Assembly (NCBI GenBank): GCA_024196135.1
Contig: JAMQCK010000241.1
Coordinates: 1 to 34,557 of the forward strand
Origin: Pleurotus ostreatus/Saccharomyces cerevisiae fusant
Taxonomy: Eukaryota > Opisthokonta
Reading direction: 5' to 3'
Length of the DNA: 34,557 bases
The notes beneath the pieces were generated by a model, which did no database searches, had not been told where the DNA came from, and was given only the letters and a program-made list of their open reading frames with translations. Shown here piece after piece: positions 11,229 to 21,424 of the stretch (positions within the stretch are counted from its first letter, which is position 1; each line of letters begins with the position of its first letter). The translations under genes were made by a program, and so were the position numbers.

Positions 11229-12518
11229 ATGTCTACATCGAGGAGACGCACGAACCGTCGCGTCGTCGACGAGGAGATTGAGGACGCGCAGCCCAGTCAG
11301 GACGCGTCACAGAGCCAGAGGAGGGGTTCGAACAGGCAAGCTCCTAGGCGCGCGCGATCGCAGCCAGAGAGCGACGATGGACTGGAGGTTGAGGATGACG
11401 AGGCGCCCATTGACGTCGACAACCTTGCGGATGCGCCCATTACAGATTCCGCTGCATTGACTATCAAGGGGTACGCGCAAGACTGGGGCAGAATCCAGGA
11501 AAGAATCATGCAGAGTGCGAGGACCATCACCGAGGTCGGAGAAGCGACAGCAGACGCGGCAGAGGGTCAAGAGAGGGAGAAGGTACGCATATATGCTATT
11601 GACTGCCCCGAATGGCTCATTGACTGTTCGAAGGGTATCAGAGACCTCGACAAGGTGATGCGCGAGCTCATCGACGTCGCTGCGGACATGAACGCGCACG
11701 AGATGAGCTTGGAGGATATCCATGGCAGATTAGTTGCGGGAGAAGAAATTGTGAGCAGCTCTCTGCCCCCTTCGTATCAATGACTAAGCACTGTACCAAG
11801 GTCGGCTTGCGAGAGAAGTACAAGGCCGACGTCGTCGAACGAATGAATGCGTACAACTCCAAGACGAGTCGCCAAAAGTATGCGAAAGTCAAGGAATATG
11901 CAACTTTTCGGGAGCAAGTCTTCGTACGTTTATATCCGCTTACTGTTGCTTTAAGTAGTTCACCTTGCTACAGCAAGTCGAACACCCCGACGAGCCCATG
12001 CCGCCCGTGTCAGAGTTCATACCGAAGGGTTAGCAACTTCTCGCTTTGCACCTCCCGCAAATACTGATCCCGAATTACAGAGGACGGCGACGAAAGCGAC
12101 GACGACGACATGGAAGTTGGCGGTGTCTCGCAGACCTTCACCTGCCCCCTCACCCTTGGTGTGCTTAAGGATCCTCACACATCGTGCGTGCCTTCCCTAC
12201 CCTTTCCTCACCCCATCACCTCCCTTTTCTTTCCCGTCTTCCCCTCTCCTACTACCCTCCTCCCTCCCCAACACCCAACTAACCCCCTCCAGCAAACTCT
12301 GCGGCCACTCCTACTCCGGCGCCGCGATCAAAGACTACTTCAACTCCGGCCGCAAGGGCGAGCGCAAGCAGTGCCCCGCCGCGGGGTGCAGCACGCAGCT
12401 CGCGCGCGCGGACGTGGAGGAGGACGCGGCGCTCGCGCGGCGTGTGAAGCTTTGGGAGCGAAGGCAGAAACGGGCGCAGGAGAAGGCGGATGAGGATGTG
12501 GATGAGGTGGTGGAGTGA
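11229..12518 (+). CDS. NSE2: SUMO E3 ligase Nse2/Mms21 of the SMC5/6 complex
   Basis: Six exons (11229-11582, 11634-11750, 11801-11923, 11974-12028, 12081-12183, 12293-12518) join to 325 residues. The N-terminus is basic then acidic; residues about 80-195 are helical, matching the part that packs on the Smc5 coiled coil. The SP-RING domain is clear: FTCPLTLGVLKDPHTS, LCGHSYSGAAIKDYF, QCPAAGC, with likely zinc ligands Cys-254, His-256, Cys-278 and Cys-283. It should direct SUMO transfer during DNA repair (family knowledge). The first intron is 51 bases with no in-frame stop, so the frame reads through it. I removed it because it has GTACGC, a CATTGAC branch site and interrupts a helix. C-terminal tail is Lys/Glu-rich. 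Confidence 0.9.
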
Positions 12519-12917
12519 GGGGAGGAGGGGGAGTGGTGGTGGTGGGGAGGAGGTGAGTTTGGGGATGGGGGTGGAGGGTCGAGGTACGTTCGAGATCATG
12601 CGTCAAGAGTCATAAGGTGTTGACTGAAGGGCGCCTCATAGACGCTTGCTTTTCTTGCTTAATGATACATGTACTGCTGCTCTAATCTGTACAGTATAGC
12701 CCGGTCGAGTTATGCAAAGCTCGCACGATCGACCGATATCTCATCGACGCGGACGTACAGCGGACATGCGCTTTTCATACAAGTGACAAGCCTTCATATG
12801 GAAGGGGCCGTCGTATTGACCTCATCTACTCGGATTTAGAAGCCCTTATTAGTGGCTGGAGCTTACTGCACGTTGCTAACGTGCAGGTTCATCTCTGCTT
12901 CGACGCTCGCCATCAGA
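12519..12917. other. Intergenic region between NSE2 and the DUF6535 gene
   Basis: About 400 bases. It begins with a G-rich GGT/GGA run just after the NSE2 stop and otherwise holds 3' UTR and the promoter of the next gene. No gene or RNA seen. Confidence 0.5.
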
Positions 12918-14268
12918 ATGGGTACTGGCCAATTTTCCTCCGTCTTTCCATCTCAACCCAGTGTGAGTGGTCTCCAGTATCGTTTCTTGGCGAAGCAAGG
13001 ACCTCACCGATAATAGACTTATCTACTCTCTAGGCCGCCTACGATCTTGGCTTCAGCGCGGGGCATGTAGATGAGCGCTTTGGTACGGGCTCTCTGCCCG
13101 ATCCCGTAGAAGGAAGTTCAGAATGGGTACGTGCGCGATTTGAGCCACTGTTCTCGACTATGCAAGTGGTCATTCAGTATTAACGCCCCGCGCAGCATGC
13201 AGACGATGAGGATCTTGACACGACAGCAGTGTGGACCGCGTACGTGCAGGATGCGAGTGCCTATGACCGCGAGCGATTTTCGACCTGGAGCCAGAGGCTC
13301 GATGTGCAATTGTTGTTTGTGAGTCACTCTTTTGACTATTATTCGCCTGCATTTCCATATAAACTCTCACTAATTCTGTCTCTGTTGGGCCGTGACGCTG
13401 ACGTCCCCTGCAGAATGGCCTGTACGTCGCCGTCACCATGCCCTTGCTGGCGGAAACGTCGCACCTCTTGCAGGTCGACTCTCCTACTCGAGCGGCATAC
13501 GTCACCAACACGGCTCTTGCGGTGGGCACGACGCTCAGCGTCATGTCTGCCGTCTTGTGCTTGCATTGTAAGCACTGGCTGGGCGGATATAAGGTGCGTT
13601 AGTAGCTGCTTTCACCCTGTCATTTATGGCCTCATAATGTGAACACCATGGTGGCAGGCGGAAGGCCTCTTCCGTGGCGCCACCGAGCGCGACGAAAACA
13701 TTCAGCAAGCAAGCCGACTGCGTCAATATGTGCGTTCATTTCTCCCCTGCCCCCCTGTCGGGTTCCCCATCTGACCCCTTCCCCCTCCACCCAGCGTCAC
13801 GATGGCCTCCAGCGCTTCCGCGTCCCCTTCATCATCGACAGCGTCACCCTCCTCATCTACTTCGCCCTCGTCGCCTTCGCCGTCGGCCTCATTGCCTTCC
13901 TCTGGGACCTCGCGCGCTTTATTGCGATTATCGTGCTCGCGATCTGCTTGATGGTCGTCCTCTTTCATGTGGGGACCACGATGATTCAGTGTGTGACGCC
14001 GCAAGCGCCGTATCGGACGCCGTTGGCGGAGTTCTTGTCAAGGGCGGGAGTGGCAATCCTTTTGAGGGCGAGGGCGCGGGATCTGAATGGTGGGCGGCGG
14101 GGTGGGTTGTCGCTGGAAGAGAGGGAAATGCAGGACATTGGGCGGAGGAAGGAGGAGTGGGACGCTCAAGCGCTGCGGTGGTTGAGGAAGCACGGACGAT
14201 GGGCGCGTACGAGGCGGATGGCGGCTATGGCTGAAGCTAAGCGCAAGAAATCCGAGGAGATGGTTTGA
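12918..14268 (+). CDS. DUF6535-domain multipass membrane protein
   Basis: Six exons, all in phase 0 (12918-12962, 13034-13126, 13196-13318, 13414-13593, 13658-13729, 13795-14268), join to 328 residues. The block VWTAYVQDASAYDRERFSTWSQ, then a hydrophobic segment (LLFNGLYVAVTMPLL), matches the opening of DUF6535, a domain abundant in mushroom-forming fungi. Three more hydrophobic segments follow: near AAYVTNTALAVGTTLSVMSA, VTLLIYFALVAFAVGLIAFLW and FIAIIVLAICLMVVLFHVG. The motif APYRTPL after the last segment is also typical. The tail is basic and cytosolic by the positive-inside rule. Function of the family is unknown. The short first exon (15 residues) is the least certain part. Confidence 0.8.
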
Positions 14269-15060
14269 CATTCTCGTTGGACATGGATATAACCCCCACG
14301 CTTTCTGCCCTTTGCCTCATCCCCCAACTCACCTATTCCACGTTCTCGTGTATTTATGGAATATCCCCTGTTCCTTGCCCTCACAGTCAACACACACACG
14401 TCGTCCAAATTGGCCCTTTCCCTCACGTGGGCGCGTGGGACCATGCAACGCCACGCGGGGGACCATAGTAACACGCGTCCTCCGCTCATTATGCCAGGAA
14501 CGGCCGCCATCCGGAAGGAGACCAGAGGCGACTTCAACATGACATACCTTTTGCAGCTATATATTCTCCGACAAGCAGCGCCCTTTCTGGGTATTAGCCT
14601 ATTCAACAGCGAACTTTGCAAGTGAGTATACCAACTTCAAGAAGAATCGTCGACGGAACGTCTGGGCCCTGGCCCTCGCCGGCAATCTCTCGGAAGAAAG
14701 CTGCTGATCACGGTCATATTGTCGCTAAGAGACCATCGGTCGTCGGGCTCCACTCGCATCCTGTTCCTCTGCCCGTTGCACTGGGCCGTTGTCATGTTCG
14801 CCATACTTATAGACGGCGTGGTCGCTATCAGGTCTCATTCCTTTCCTCGCTCTCACCGAAGTTCAAGCTCAGGTCTTGACTTCTCTTTCCTTCGTTTCTT
14901 CGTTCTTTCTGTGAGTAGCGGCATGGTCAAGCCCTGAAGATGATTGCATGCTAACTAGAGATTCGTAGATCGCTGGCGTATCCTCTTCTTCCCTCTTCAC
15001 ATCCCACTTCACTTTTCCATTCTAATCCGTAACTTTTCAACCCCATTACCGTCGTTCAAT
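14269..15060. other. Long promoter / 5' UTR region of the Ser-rich secreted protein gene
   Basis: About 790 bases. A TATATATT at 14558-14565, a possible splice donor at 14622 (GTGAGT), a long pyrimidine-rich tract around 14875-14910 and a clear UTR intron (14911-14968) suggest a long, spliced 5' leader for the gene starting at 15061. Open frames here are short and look non-coding. Confidence 0.5.
14911..14968 (+). other. Probable 5' UTR intron
   Basis: GTGAGT donor directly after a CT-rich tract, a perfect branch motif (tgCTAACt) near 14950 and a TAG acceptor, 58 bases in all, 92 bases upstream of ATG 15061. Size and signals equal those of the coding introns in this window. Confidence 0.6.
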
Positions 15061-16343
15061 ATGTTTGCGAAGGGTGCTATTCTCGCAATCACGTACTTGT
15101 CCCTCTGCCTTGTGAGGGCAGCACCGATCCCCCGTGAAGTGCCTCAGGGTCAGCTATCTCAGCTTTGAGATGGGACCGTAACGCTGATAATCTGTCAGAG
15201 CACTCACACGAGAAGTATCTCACCTTGGTCCGGGCGAGCTTGGCTCTCGACAACCCGCAGAACCTCGGTGACCCCGTCTTCGCCCTCCTCGGCAACGCCG
15301 CTGCCCAGCAAGGCCTCGGTGACTCCACCGACCCCGACTGCCTCCAGCAGGCGATCGCCGACCAGGCATTCACGAACGCGAAGGCCGCGAACGACGTCGA
15401 CGGCATGGTCGGCGCGCTCGTCTACCGCGCGCTCGAGCGCAACTCCGGCAAGGTCGGCGCGGCGAGCAACGCCTGCACGAGCGTGACCGCGACGAACCCG
15501 GAGATCGCCGCGCTGCAGCAGCACCAGGACCCGGCGAGCGATGGCGCGGCGGACACGAATAAGCAGATCACGCTCGAGCTCGCGCGGCAGATTGCCAGTG
15601 TGGGCGGCGACCCGCAGCAGGCGCTCGAGTCGGGCACGTTCGCGCCGGGCGATGTGAACGACCCGACGGCGGCGGGGAATACGTGCGACGACCAGAATGA
15701 TACGGAGGGCTGCATCTTCACGCAGAACCTTCTTGTGGAGGACGCTACGGCGGAGGAGATCGACGCGGCTGTCTCGGGCAGTGGTTCGTCTTCATCTGCT
15801 AGCTCGTCTGGCGTGAGCGGCGGCGCTGCTGCTGTCGCCTCTGGCAGCTCCAGCACGGCGTCCGCGGCTGCCTCGTCTTCCACTGCTTCGAGCAGCAGCT
15901 CAAACAGCGGCAGCATCAGCTGTGGCGGCTCCGCGGACTCGAGCAGCAGCTCCTCGAACAACTCGGGTAGCTCCTCCAACTCCTCGAGCAACAACTCCGG
16001 CAACGCCAACAGCAGTGCCGCCTCCGCCACCTCCAGCGCTGCCGCCTCTGCCTCATCCGCCTCTTCTAGCTCGGGCTCATCTTCGAGTTCGTCGTCCTCC
16101 ACCTCCGGCAACCTCCAAACCTTCACCGGCGACCTCGGCGGCGCCGCCCCCGCTGTCACCCCCGGTGGCCGCGGCTTCCAGGTCGAGGGCAACGACGACT
16201 TCCTGAACGCGGCCGCCGCGCTCGGCCGCTCGTGCGACGTGCAGCACAACAAGTGCGCGAACGCGGCGAACTCCGGTGGTGGGTTCTCCGTGGGCGACTG
16301 CGACCAGCAGAACACGGAGTGCCGCGCGGCGGCGAGTGCTTGA
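15061..16343 (+). CDS. Ser-rich secreted protein with conserved Cys-containing C-terminus
   Basis: Exons 15061-15148 and 15199-16343 join to 410 residues. The start MFAKGAILAITYLSLCLVRA is a clear signal peptide. Residues about 30-240 are an acidic, Ala-rich globular region with repeated FTNAKAANDVDGMVGAL-like helices and a few Cys. Then comes a run of roughly 130 residues of Ser, Ala, Gly and Asn, likely O-glycosylated. The end holds a conserved block (LQTFTGDLGG, PAVTPGG, FLNAAAALGRSCDVQHNKC, FSVGDCDQQNTEC) seen in many basidiomycete secreted proteins. Role inferred: cell-wall or matrix-associated protein; no GPI-type hydrophobic tail. A strong pyrimidine tract and a UTR intron upstream suggest high expression. 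No enzymatic motif recognised. Confidence 0.8.
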
Positions 16344-16673
16344 GGAGGTGTTGAGTGCTTGAGGGAGCAGGGAGCGTAGGATTGGGATCACTTGACGATT
16401 ATACGGATACTTTGGAACTTTTGGGTGTGTTTGTAGGAACTAGTTGGATGGTACATCACGCCGGTTTTATTCTTTTGCTTTTCTTTCGCTTGATGTCTCG
16501 GTCAGGATGAGTGAGTGAATGTAGAAGGGTGGGATAGAGACGGTTGCGCCTTCTACGGCTTCACCCTTTGGCCACTAATCAAGGTCAGCAGACACAGTAG
16601 ACCGTCCATAAGACAGGAGCACTGAGTAAGGGTACCGAGTCATTCGTCGCCCTCGCGCCATCCTATATATCAG
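16344..16673. other. Intergenic region with TATA-like motif beside DJ-1 copy B
   Basis: 330 bases: 3' UTR of the Ser-rich protein gene and the promoter of DJ-1/PfpI copy B. TATATAT at 16664-16670 lies only four bases before the chosen ATG, too close to drive a transcript that includes it. Confidence 0.5.
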
Positions 16674-17480
16674 ATGCTCACCGACTGGTTCAAGGGGCTT
16701 ACTCTCGCCCTCTTCGCTGGCTTTGCACCTATGGCGGACAACACAACCAGGTCAGCGATGCCACTGACATATGGATCCGAAGTTACTGACATGGGAGCCT
16801 GCAGCTCCCTCCCCGTCAACGTCGGCGTCATACTCTTCCCCGGGTTCCAAGCCCTGGATGTCTTCGGCCCCCTCGACGCCCTCAACATCCTCTCCCGCTC
16901 CTACTCCCTCAACCTCTCCCTCATCTCTAGCCTCCCCACCCTCGACCCCGTCTCCACCCAACCGCCCGCCTCCGTCAACGCCATCACCGGCGCACCCACC
17001 GCCAACTCCAAGTTCTCGCAGTCCCTCGTCCCCACGCACACCATCCACACCCCGCCCCCCACCCTCGACGTCCTCCTCATCCCCGGCGGCCTCGGTACGC
17101 GCGCGCCCGACCTCGAGCCGCTCATCGCCTACATCGCGCGCGCCGCGCAATCAACGAAGTACGTCCTCACCGTATGCACGGGCTCGTGGCTCGCCGCGCG
17201 TGCGGGCGTGCTCGACGGGAAGCGCGCGACGTCGAACAAACGGTCGTGGGCGGGGCGCGAGGGGCTGGGGAATGGGACGGAGTGGGTGGCGCACGCGCGG
17301 TGGGTGCAGGACGGGGATACGTGGACGTCGTCGGGGGTGAGTGCGGGGATTGATATGCTGCTGGCGTGGATGGAGAGCGTGTTTGGGGCGGGGGCGGCGG
17401 AGGAGGTGGCAAATGGGATGGAGTATGAAAGGCACACGGATCCGAGCTGGGATCCTTTCGCCGACCTGTATGGGCTGTAG
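16674..17480 (+). CDS. DJ-1/PfpI family protein, copy B
   Basis: Exons 16674-16750 and 16805-17480 join to 250 residues. The product closely matches copy A (2.7-3.5 kb): FPGFQALDVFGPLDALN, IPGGLGTR at 118-125, nucleophile elbow TVCTGSWLAARAGVLDG with Cys-150, and the same end DPFADLYGL. Exon 1 is 77 bases in both, and the intron has the same phase. The intron (54 bases) has no in-frame stop, so an unspliced reading would add 18 residues. The leader MLTDWFKGLTLALFAGFAPMA is a weaker signal peptide than that of A, with fewer sequons after it. A TATA-like motif almost touching the ATG raises the chance of a shorter, leaderless product from the next Met (MADNTT, 16731). Substrate unknown. Confidence 0.85.
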   Translation: MLTDWFKGLTLALFAGFAPMADNTTRSAMPLTYGSEVTDMGACSSLPVNVGVILFPGFQALDVFGPLDALNILSRSYSLNLSLISSLPTLDPVSTQPPASVNAITGAPTANSKFSQSLVPTHTIHTPPPTLDVLLIPGGLGTRAPDLEPLIAYIARAAQSTKYVLTVCTGSWLAARAGVLDGKRATSNKRSWAGREGLGNGTEWVAHARWVQDGDTWTSSGVSAGIDMLLAWMESVFGAGAAEEVANGMEYERHTDPSWDPFADLYGL

Positions 17481-17678
17481 GCTGTAGGAAAGAAGGAATA
17501 ACTCGAATCAAAGTGTAAAATGAGCTTTTCGCGGTATCTGGGAGACAGACGTCGTGTTGAGCAGCAGAGCTCACTGAAGTCTTGTAAACTTGTGAACATG
17601 ATCGAAGCCATGAAAGAGAGAGAATAATGATACACGGCGCACACAAAATACACCAACGTCCACGGTACGGCACACGCA

Positions 17679-18934
17679 CTACTGCCCAAAATACTCCTCC
17701 ACCAACGCCTTCTTCCGCAACTCCAACAGCAACTCCTCCATATCCCCATGCGTCGGCAGCTTCGGGGGTAGCAAGTTCTCTGTTGTGAGGAAGGGGATGT
17801 AGGACGCGGCGGCCTGTGCGTGCTGGTACGCGGGGTCGGTCGGCGCGGCGGCGAAGGCGTCGAGGGGTACGGGAGGGGTGGGTTTGGCATTGTTGGCGGC
17901 GGCGGATTTGGCGGTGGCAGAAGCGCCCTTGTCCGTCTTCGAGCGCTTCGCATCGTCTTCTGCGGACGCCATCTCTGCGTCGCCGTCCGCGTCTGCTTTG
18001 CGTTTCGTGGATGGGCGCAAGTCGTCTGTTGATGCAGCGCCGACTTTGATAGCGGATGGGGGGACGGATGGGGGTTTGGCGTCGGCGGGTAGTCCAAGTG
18101 CTTCGCGCACGGTTTCGAATGCGTCGGCCCATTCTGTGGGAGGGACGAATGTCAATAGGGGAGTCTTCTGGCGTTGTGGGTGGCCACGCACCTTCCTCCT
18201 CCGCATTCCTCTCGAACTGCAACAAGTTCTCGTCTGTCTCGTCCAGGTCACCGTAATACGCAGGCCCTTGGTTTAAGAACTTCTTGTAGAACGCGTAGGC
18301 CTGGTTTTCCTCCTCCTCTTCGTGTTTCTTGCTCTCGAAGAGCTCCTTGACACCAGGAAGTTCCTTCGCGCGACCAAAGTATCTGAAGAAACGTCAGTAA
18401 ACGCGGAAAGTAAAAGGGGACATGATCACGCACTTGTAACCCTTGGTCCCCGGTACTTCCTTCCCGTCTGCATCCAACATGGCCACATTTCGCCTGTAGT
18501 TCGCTCCTCCCAGTGCAATGATCTGGTTCTCCCAATGCCGCTTCTCGCGCAAAAGCTTGTTGATCTCGTCGTTCAAGTCTCGAACCTCATAGTCCGTCAG
18601 ACCGGCTAACAAGGTGTGTTAGCATGCTCGAGTACGGCCAGTACTTTCGGAAGTAAAGGGAAGGAAGACCACCAACTACACTCACCATCCTGAATTTTCG
18701 ACACCTTCCGACTGATCTCCCTCAGAATCTCCCCCCTCCAGCGCTCGCACTCGCGCATGCTCTTGCACGCGCTCGCCATCCTTGGACGGCGGTCCGCGCG
18801 CGTCCCGAGGCCCAGCTCGGCCGCCTGGGCCTCGCGGAAGCGGTAGAGCATAGACTGCGCCTTCTCCTCATTACGAGCCTGGTTGTGGGGGTCAGTATCC
18901 TTTCGTGGAATATGATGAAGGGAATTCTGACCAT
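17679..18934 (-). CDS. ISY1: Pre-mRNA splicing factor Isy1
   Basis: Five exons on the minus strand (18932-18934, 18686-18878, 18434-18605, 18192-18382, 17679-18133) join to 337 residues. The protein begins MARNEEKAQSMLYRFREAQ and continues RRPRMASACKSMRECERWRG, LTDYEVRDLNDEINKLLREK, WENQIIALGGANYRRN, KGYKYFGRAKELPGVKELFE and GPAYYGDLDETDE, all diagnostic of Isy1, a component of the Prp19 (NTC)-associated spliceosome active around the first catalytic step. The C-terminal third is low complexity with a likely nuclear signal (STKRKAD), ending in a conserved helix (ELLLELRKKALVEEYFG). Exon 1 codes only the ATG; the intron follows it directly. Convergent with DJ-1 copy B. Confidence 0.95.
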
Positions 18935-19209
18935 TTCGTCTTGGTGGTCGAGTGCGAAGCGCGCTAGACGCGTTACGTCAGCAATTGATCGAGGCGTGGG
19001 ATCGGCGCGGCGGGCCGGTGTGGGTCCGCATGGGTCCTTCGGCTCGCGTCACGTCCATGTCACGGTTGAACTTGCGATTTCGCCTGCTGCAGGTGGAGCT
19101 TTACTGGGATCCGTAGTAGAAGACGCTCTGACCAGTCTGGCACAGTCACTGGTAGCAACAGGTATTGCAGGGTATACAGTAAATACAAGTCACTATCCGT
19201 CTTCCCTCC

Positions 19210-21424
19210 TCAACACAACCACACCTTCCCCACACTAGGATCATGGTCACTAATCCTCTCCGCATACGTCTTCACCCAATTGTTTACATGCACATGCTCG
19301 ACCTCCACCCCCCTCCCCGCAATCGCCCGCGACACAAACGCGTGGTCCAGCTGCTGCGTGTTCTGATCGTACACGTACGTGTACCGCTCGACCTCCTCGA
19401 GCCCCGCCGCTTCGTCGATCTCGACTAGCCCTGCACCGTCTCCACCGATATCCTCCAGCGCCTGCAGCACCGACCGCGTCTGCGTGTACTCGTTGAAGTC
19501 GCCCGCGACGATGATATTGGCTTCCGGGTCGATAGCGAGTATATCACCAACGAAACTCGCGACCAGCTCAACCTGGCTCGTCCGCTGCTCGACACCGAGG
19601 TTGACCGGCGTCCGACCGTTCGCGTGCGTCGTGCTGCTGCCGCCCTTCGAGGTGAGGTGCAGGTTGATGGTGAAGAGCGAGGTGCCGGTGGGCGTGATCC
19701 AGTGCGCGACGAGGGGCTTGCGCGAGCTGTCCCAGGCGGGGTCGGTGGGGGCGATGCGGCCGGGGTTGAAGCTGGTAAGAGGGTAAGATTGGTTGGGTCT
19801 AAGGTATACAGGTGGATATATGCGCTTACTTTAACACGGGTGTCCCGTCATCCGACTCCTGCACCTCAACCGCATCGAGCGCCGTCCCAGCAGACGAGCC
19901 CAAAACGAGCTGCAGCTTGTCCGCGCGATACCTTTGAACACCCGTCATCATTGATCGCCGACCTCCTCGCCGTCCGGCCCACTCACAGATACGCCTGTCG
20001 AATGTTCCCACCCGGCTGCCCGCCATCCTTCCCGTCCTCCGGTGCAATATCCACGAAGTCATACACAACGCCGCTGACATTCTTGATGGCGTTGGCCAAG
20101 GTTGCCAGCGTTACATTCGCGCTGACCGTCCCGTCGTCCGTCGGCCCCGAATTGTCTTGAATCTCCTGCACGAAGAGGATATCGGGGCTGAGGAGGTAGG
20201 AGGCGATGTGCTCAGCGACGGCTGGGACGTGGGAGGAGGTGGGGGCCATGTTCTCAACCTGGGCAAGGGGTTAGCATGGGGGTTTCCTAGGAAGGCATAC
20301 CGACAACAGATGTAGGGATGGGATGACGCACGTTATAGTCGCCGAAGAAAAGACTGCAGGCATCGTCGTCTGCGACGATACTCGTCGGTGGGGCCACCTC
20401 AGACGGAGTTGTCAACACAGTAGGCGCCGTCAAGGGCAGCACTTGGTAGTAGCCGAACTGGTAATGCACGACGCCGACGATGTCGCTGAGGGTGACGCCA
20501 ACGGCGACCTTGGGGTTGTCCGTACCGTCGAGTGGACCGCCGACTTGGATAGTCTGCACGAGGATCGTCAGGCGGGAAACTAAGACGCATATATGCGCAT
20601 ACACACCTCGGGATTTGCATCTGGAACACCGTCGGGACCTAGCATGACTGATCAGCAACGAAGCAAACATCAAGTGGAGTGGGGGCATACCGAAGTTCAG
20701 CGACAGACCGCCTCGTCCATTCTTCCCCGTCACCGTCCAATTCCCGTACGCCCAGAACTCGCCGTAGCTATTCTCAAAATTCAACGCCGTAGGGCTCGGA
20801 ATCAGCACCAGCTGGCCCTCCAAACTCTCCCAGAAATCCAAGCCATACACGCTAGGCACCAGCGTGGGGTTGATCTCCTCAATCCTAGTCTGGTTGTTCG
20901 GCACCGACAGCCACCCATCGTCCCCTACGTCCAAAGAGGACAGCTTCTGCGTCGGCGGCGACCTGTCGTAGCCGAGGATGACCGGCGTGACGGTGTTGTT
21001 CGATGAGAGCACTTCGATGTCGGACGGGGACGCGAGCTCGGTGAGGAAGAGGTAGTCGGGCTTGGAAGACGAGCGGTACTCTTGTACGGTGCCGGATAGT
21101 GAGATCGAGTCGCCGACGGTGACGGAGTCGAGCACGTCGGACGAGGTGGTGTAGACGTAGAGCCCAGTGGAGACGCGTACGTCCTCGATTGGCTCGCCCA
21201 CGAGGTAGAAGCCCGAGTCCGCCTGTGAGTCGTGAGCTTCGTGCACTGGTAGCATCGCACGCAACACGCACCTTCGCAGTCACCAGCCCAGTGACGCCGC
21301 TGACTTTCTGCCCCGCGAGCGGCGACTGGTACGCGTTCCCCTGTATCTCAGCGATACTCGTCGACACCGCTCCCTCATATAGCGCCGACAGTACCGCCAC
21401 AGCGTGCAGGAAGCGTGTCGCCAT
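19210..21424 (-). CDS. Secreted endonuclease/exonuclease/phosphatase-fold nuclease (ExeM/NucH-like)
   Basis: Seven exons on the minus strand (21272-21424, 20691-21222, 20607-20638, 20332-20553, 19987-20258, 19830-19931, 19210-19771) join to 624 residues. The N-terminus MATRFLHAVAVLSALYEGAVS is a signal peptide. Residues about 25-260 contain an OB-like part (IQGNAYQSPLAGQKVSGVTGLVTA, GFYLVGEP, GDSISLSGTVQEY) as in bacterial extracellular nucleases. The catalytic EEP domain follows: DYNVENM, DILFVQEIQD, NLHLTSKGG (Asn-474, His-476), AGDFNEY (Asp-529, Asn-531), QLDHAFVS and ISDHDP (Asp-613, His-614). All expected metal and catalytic residues are present, so hydrolysis of extracellular nucleic acid is likely. 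Many N-glycosylation sequons. Exon 3 is only 32 bases. The architecture is best known from bacteria; old transfer or shared ancestry cannot be told apart here. Confidence 0.85.

Noticed and set aside
11583..11633. Retained 17-residue insert in Nse2
   Set aside because: The 51-base segment has donor, branch and acceptor signals and interrupts a predicted helix; better treated as an intron.
15422..16315. Long antisense open frame (297 codons) opposite the Ser-rich protein
   Set aside because: It is the reverse of Ser/Ala/Gly codons (Glu/Leu/Ala-rich) and has no independent support.
17129..18225. Minus-strand frames over 300 codons spanning DJ-1 copy B and ISY1
   Set aside because: They cross the stop regions of two well-supported convergent genes in the wrong frames.
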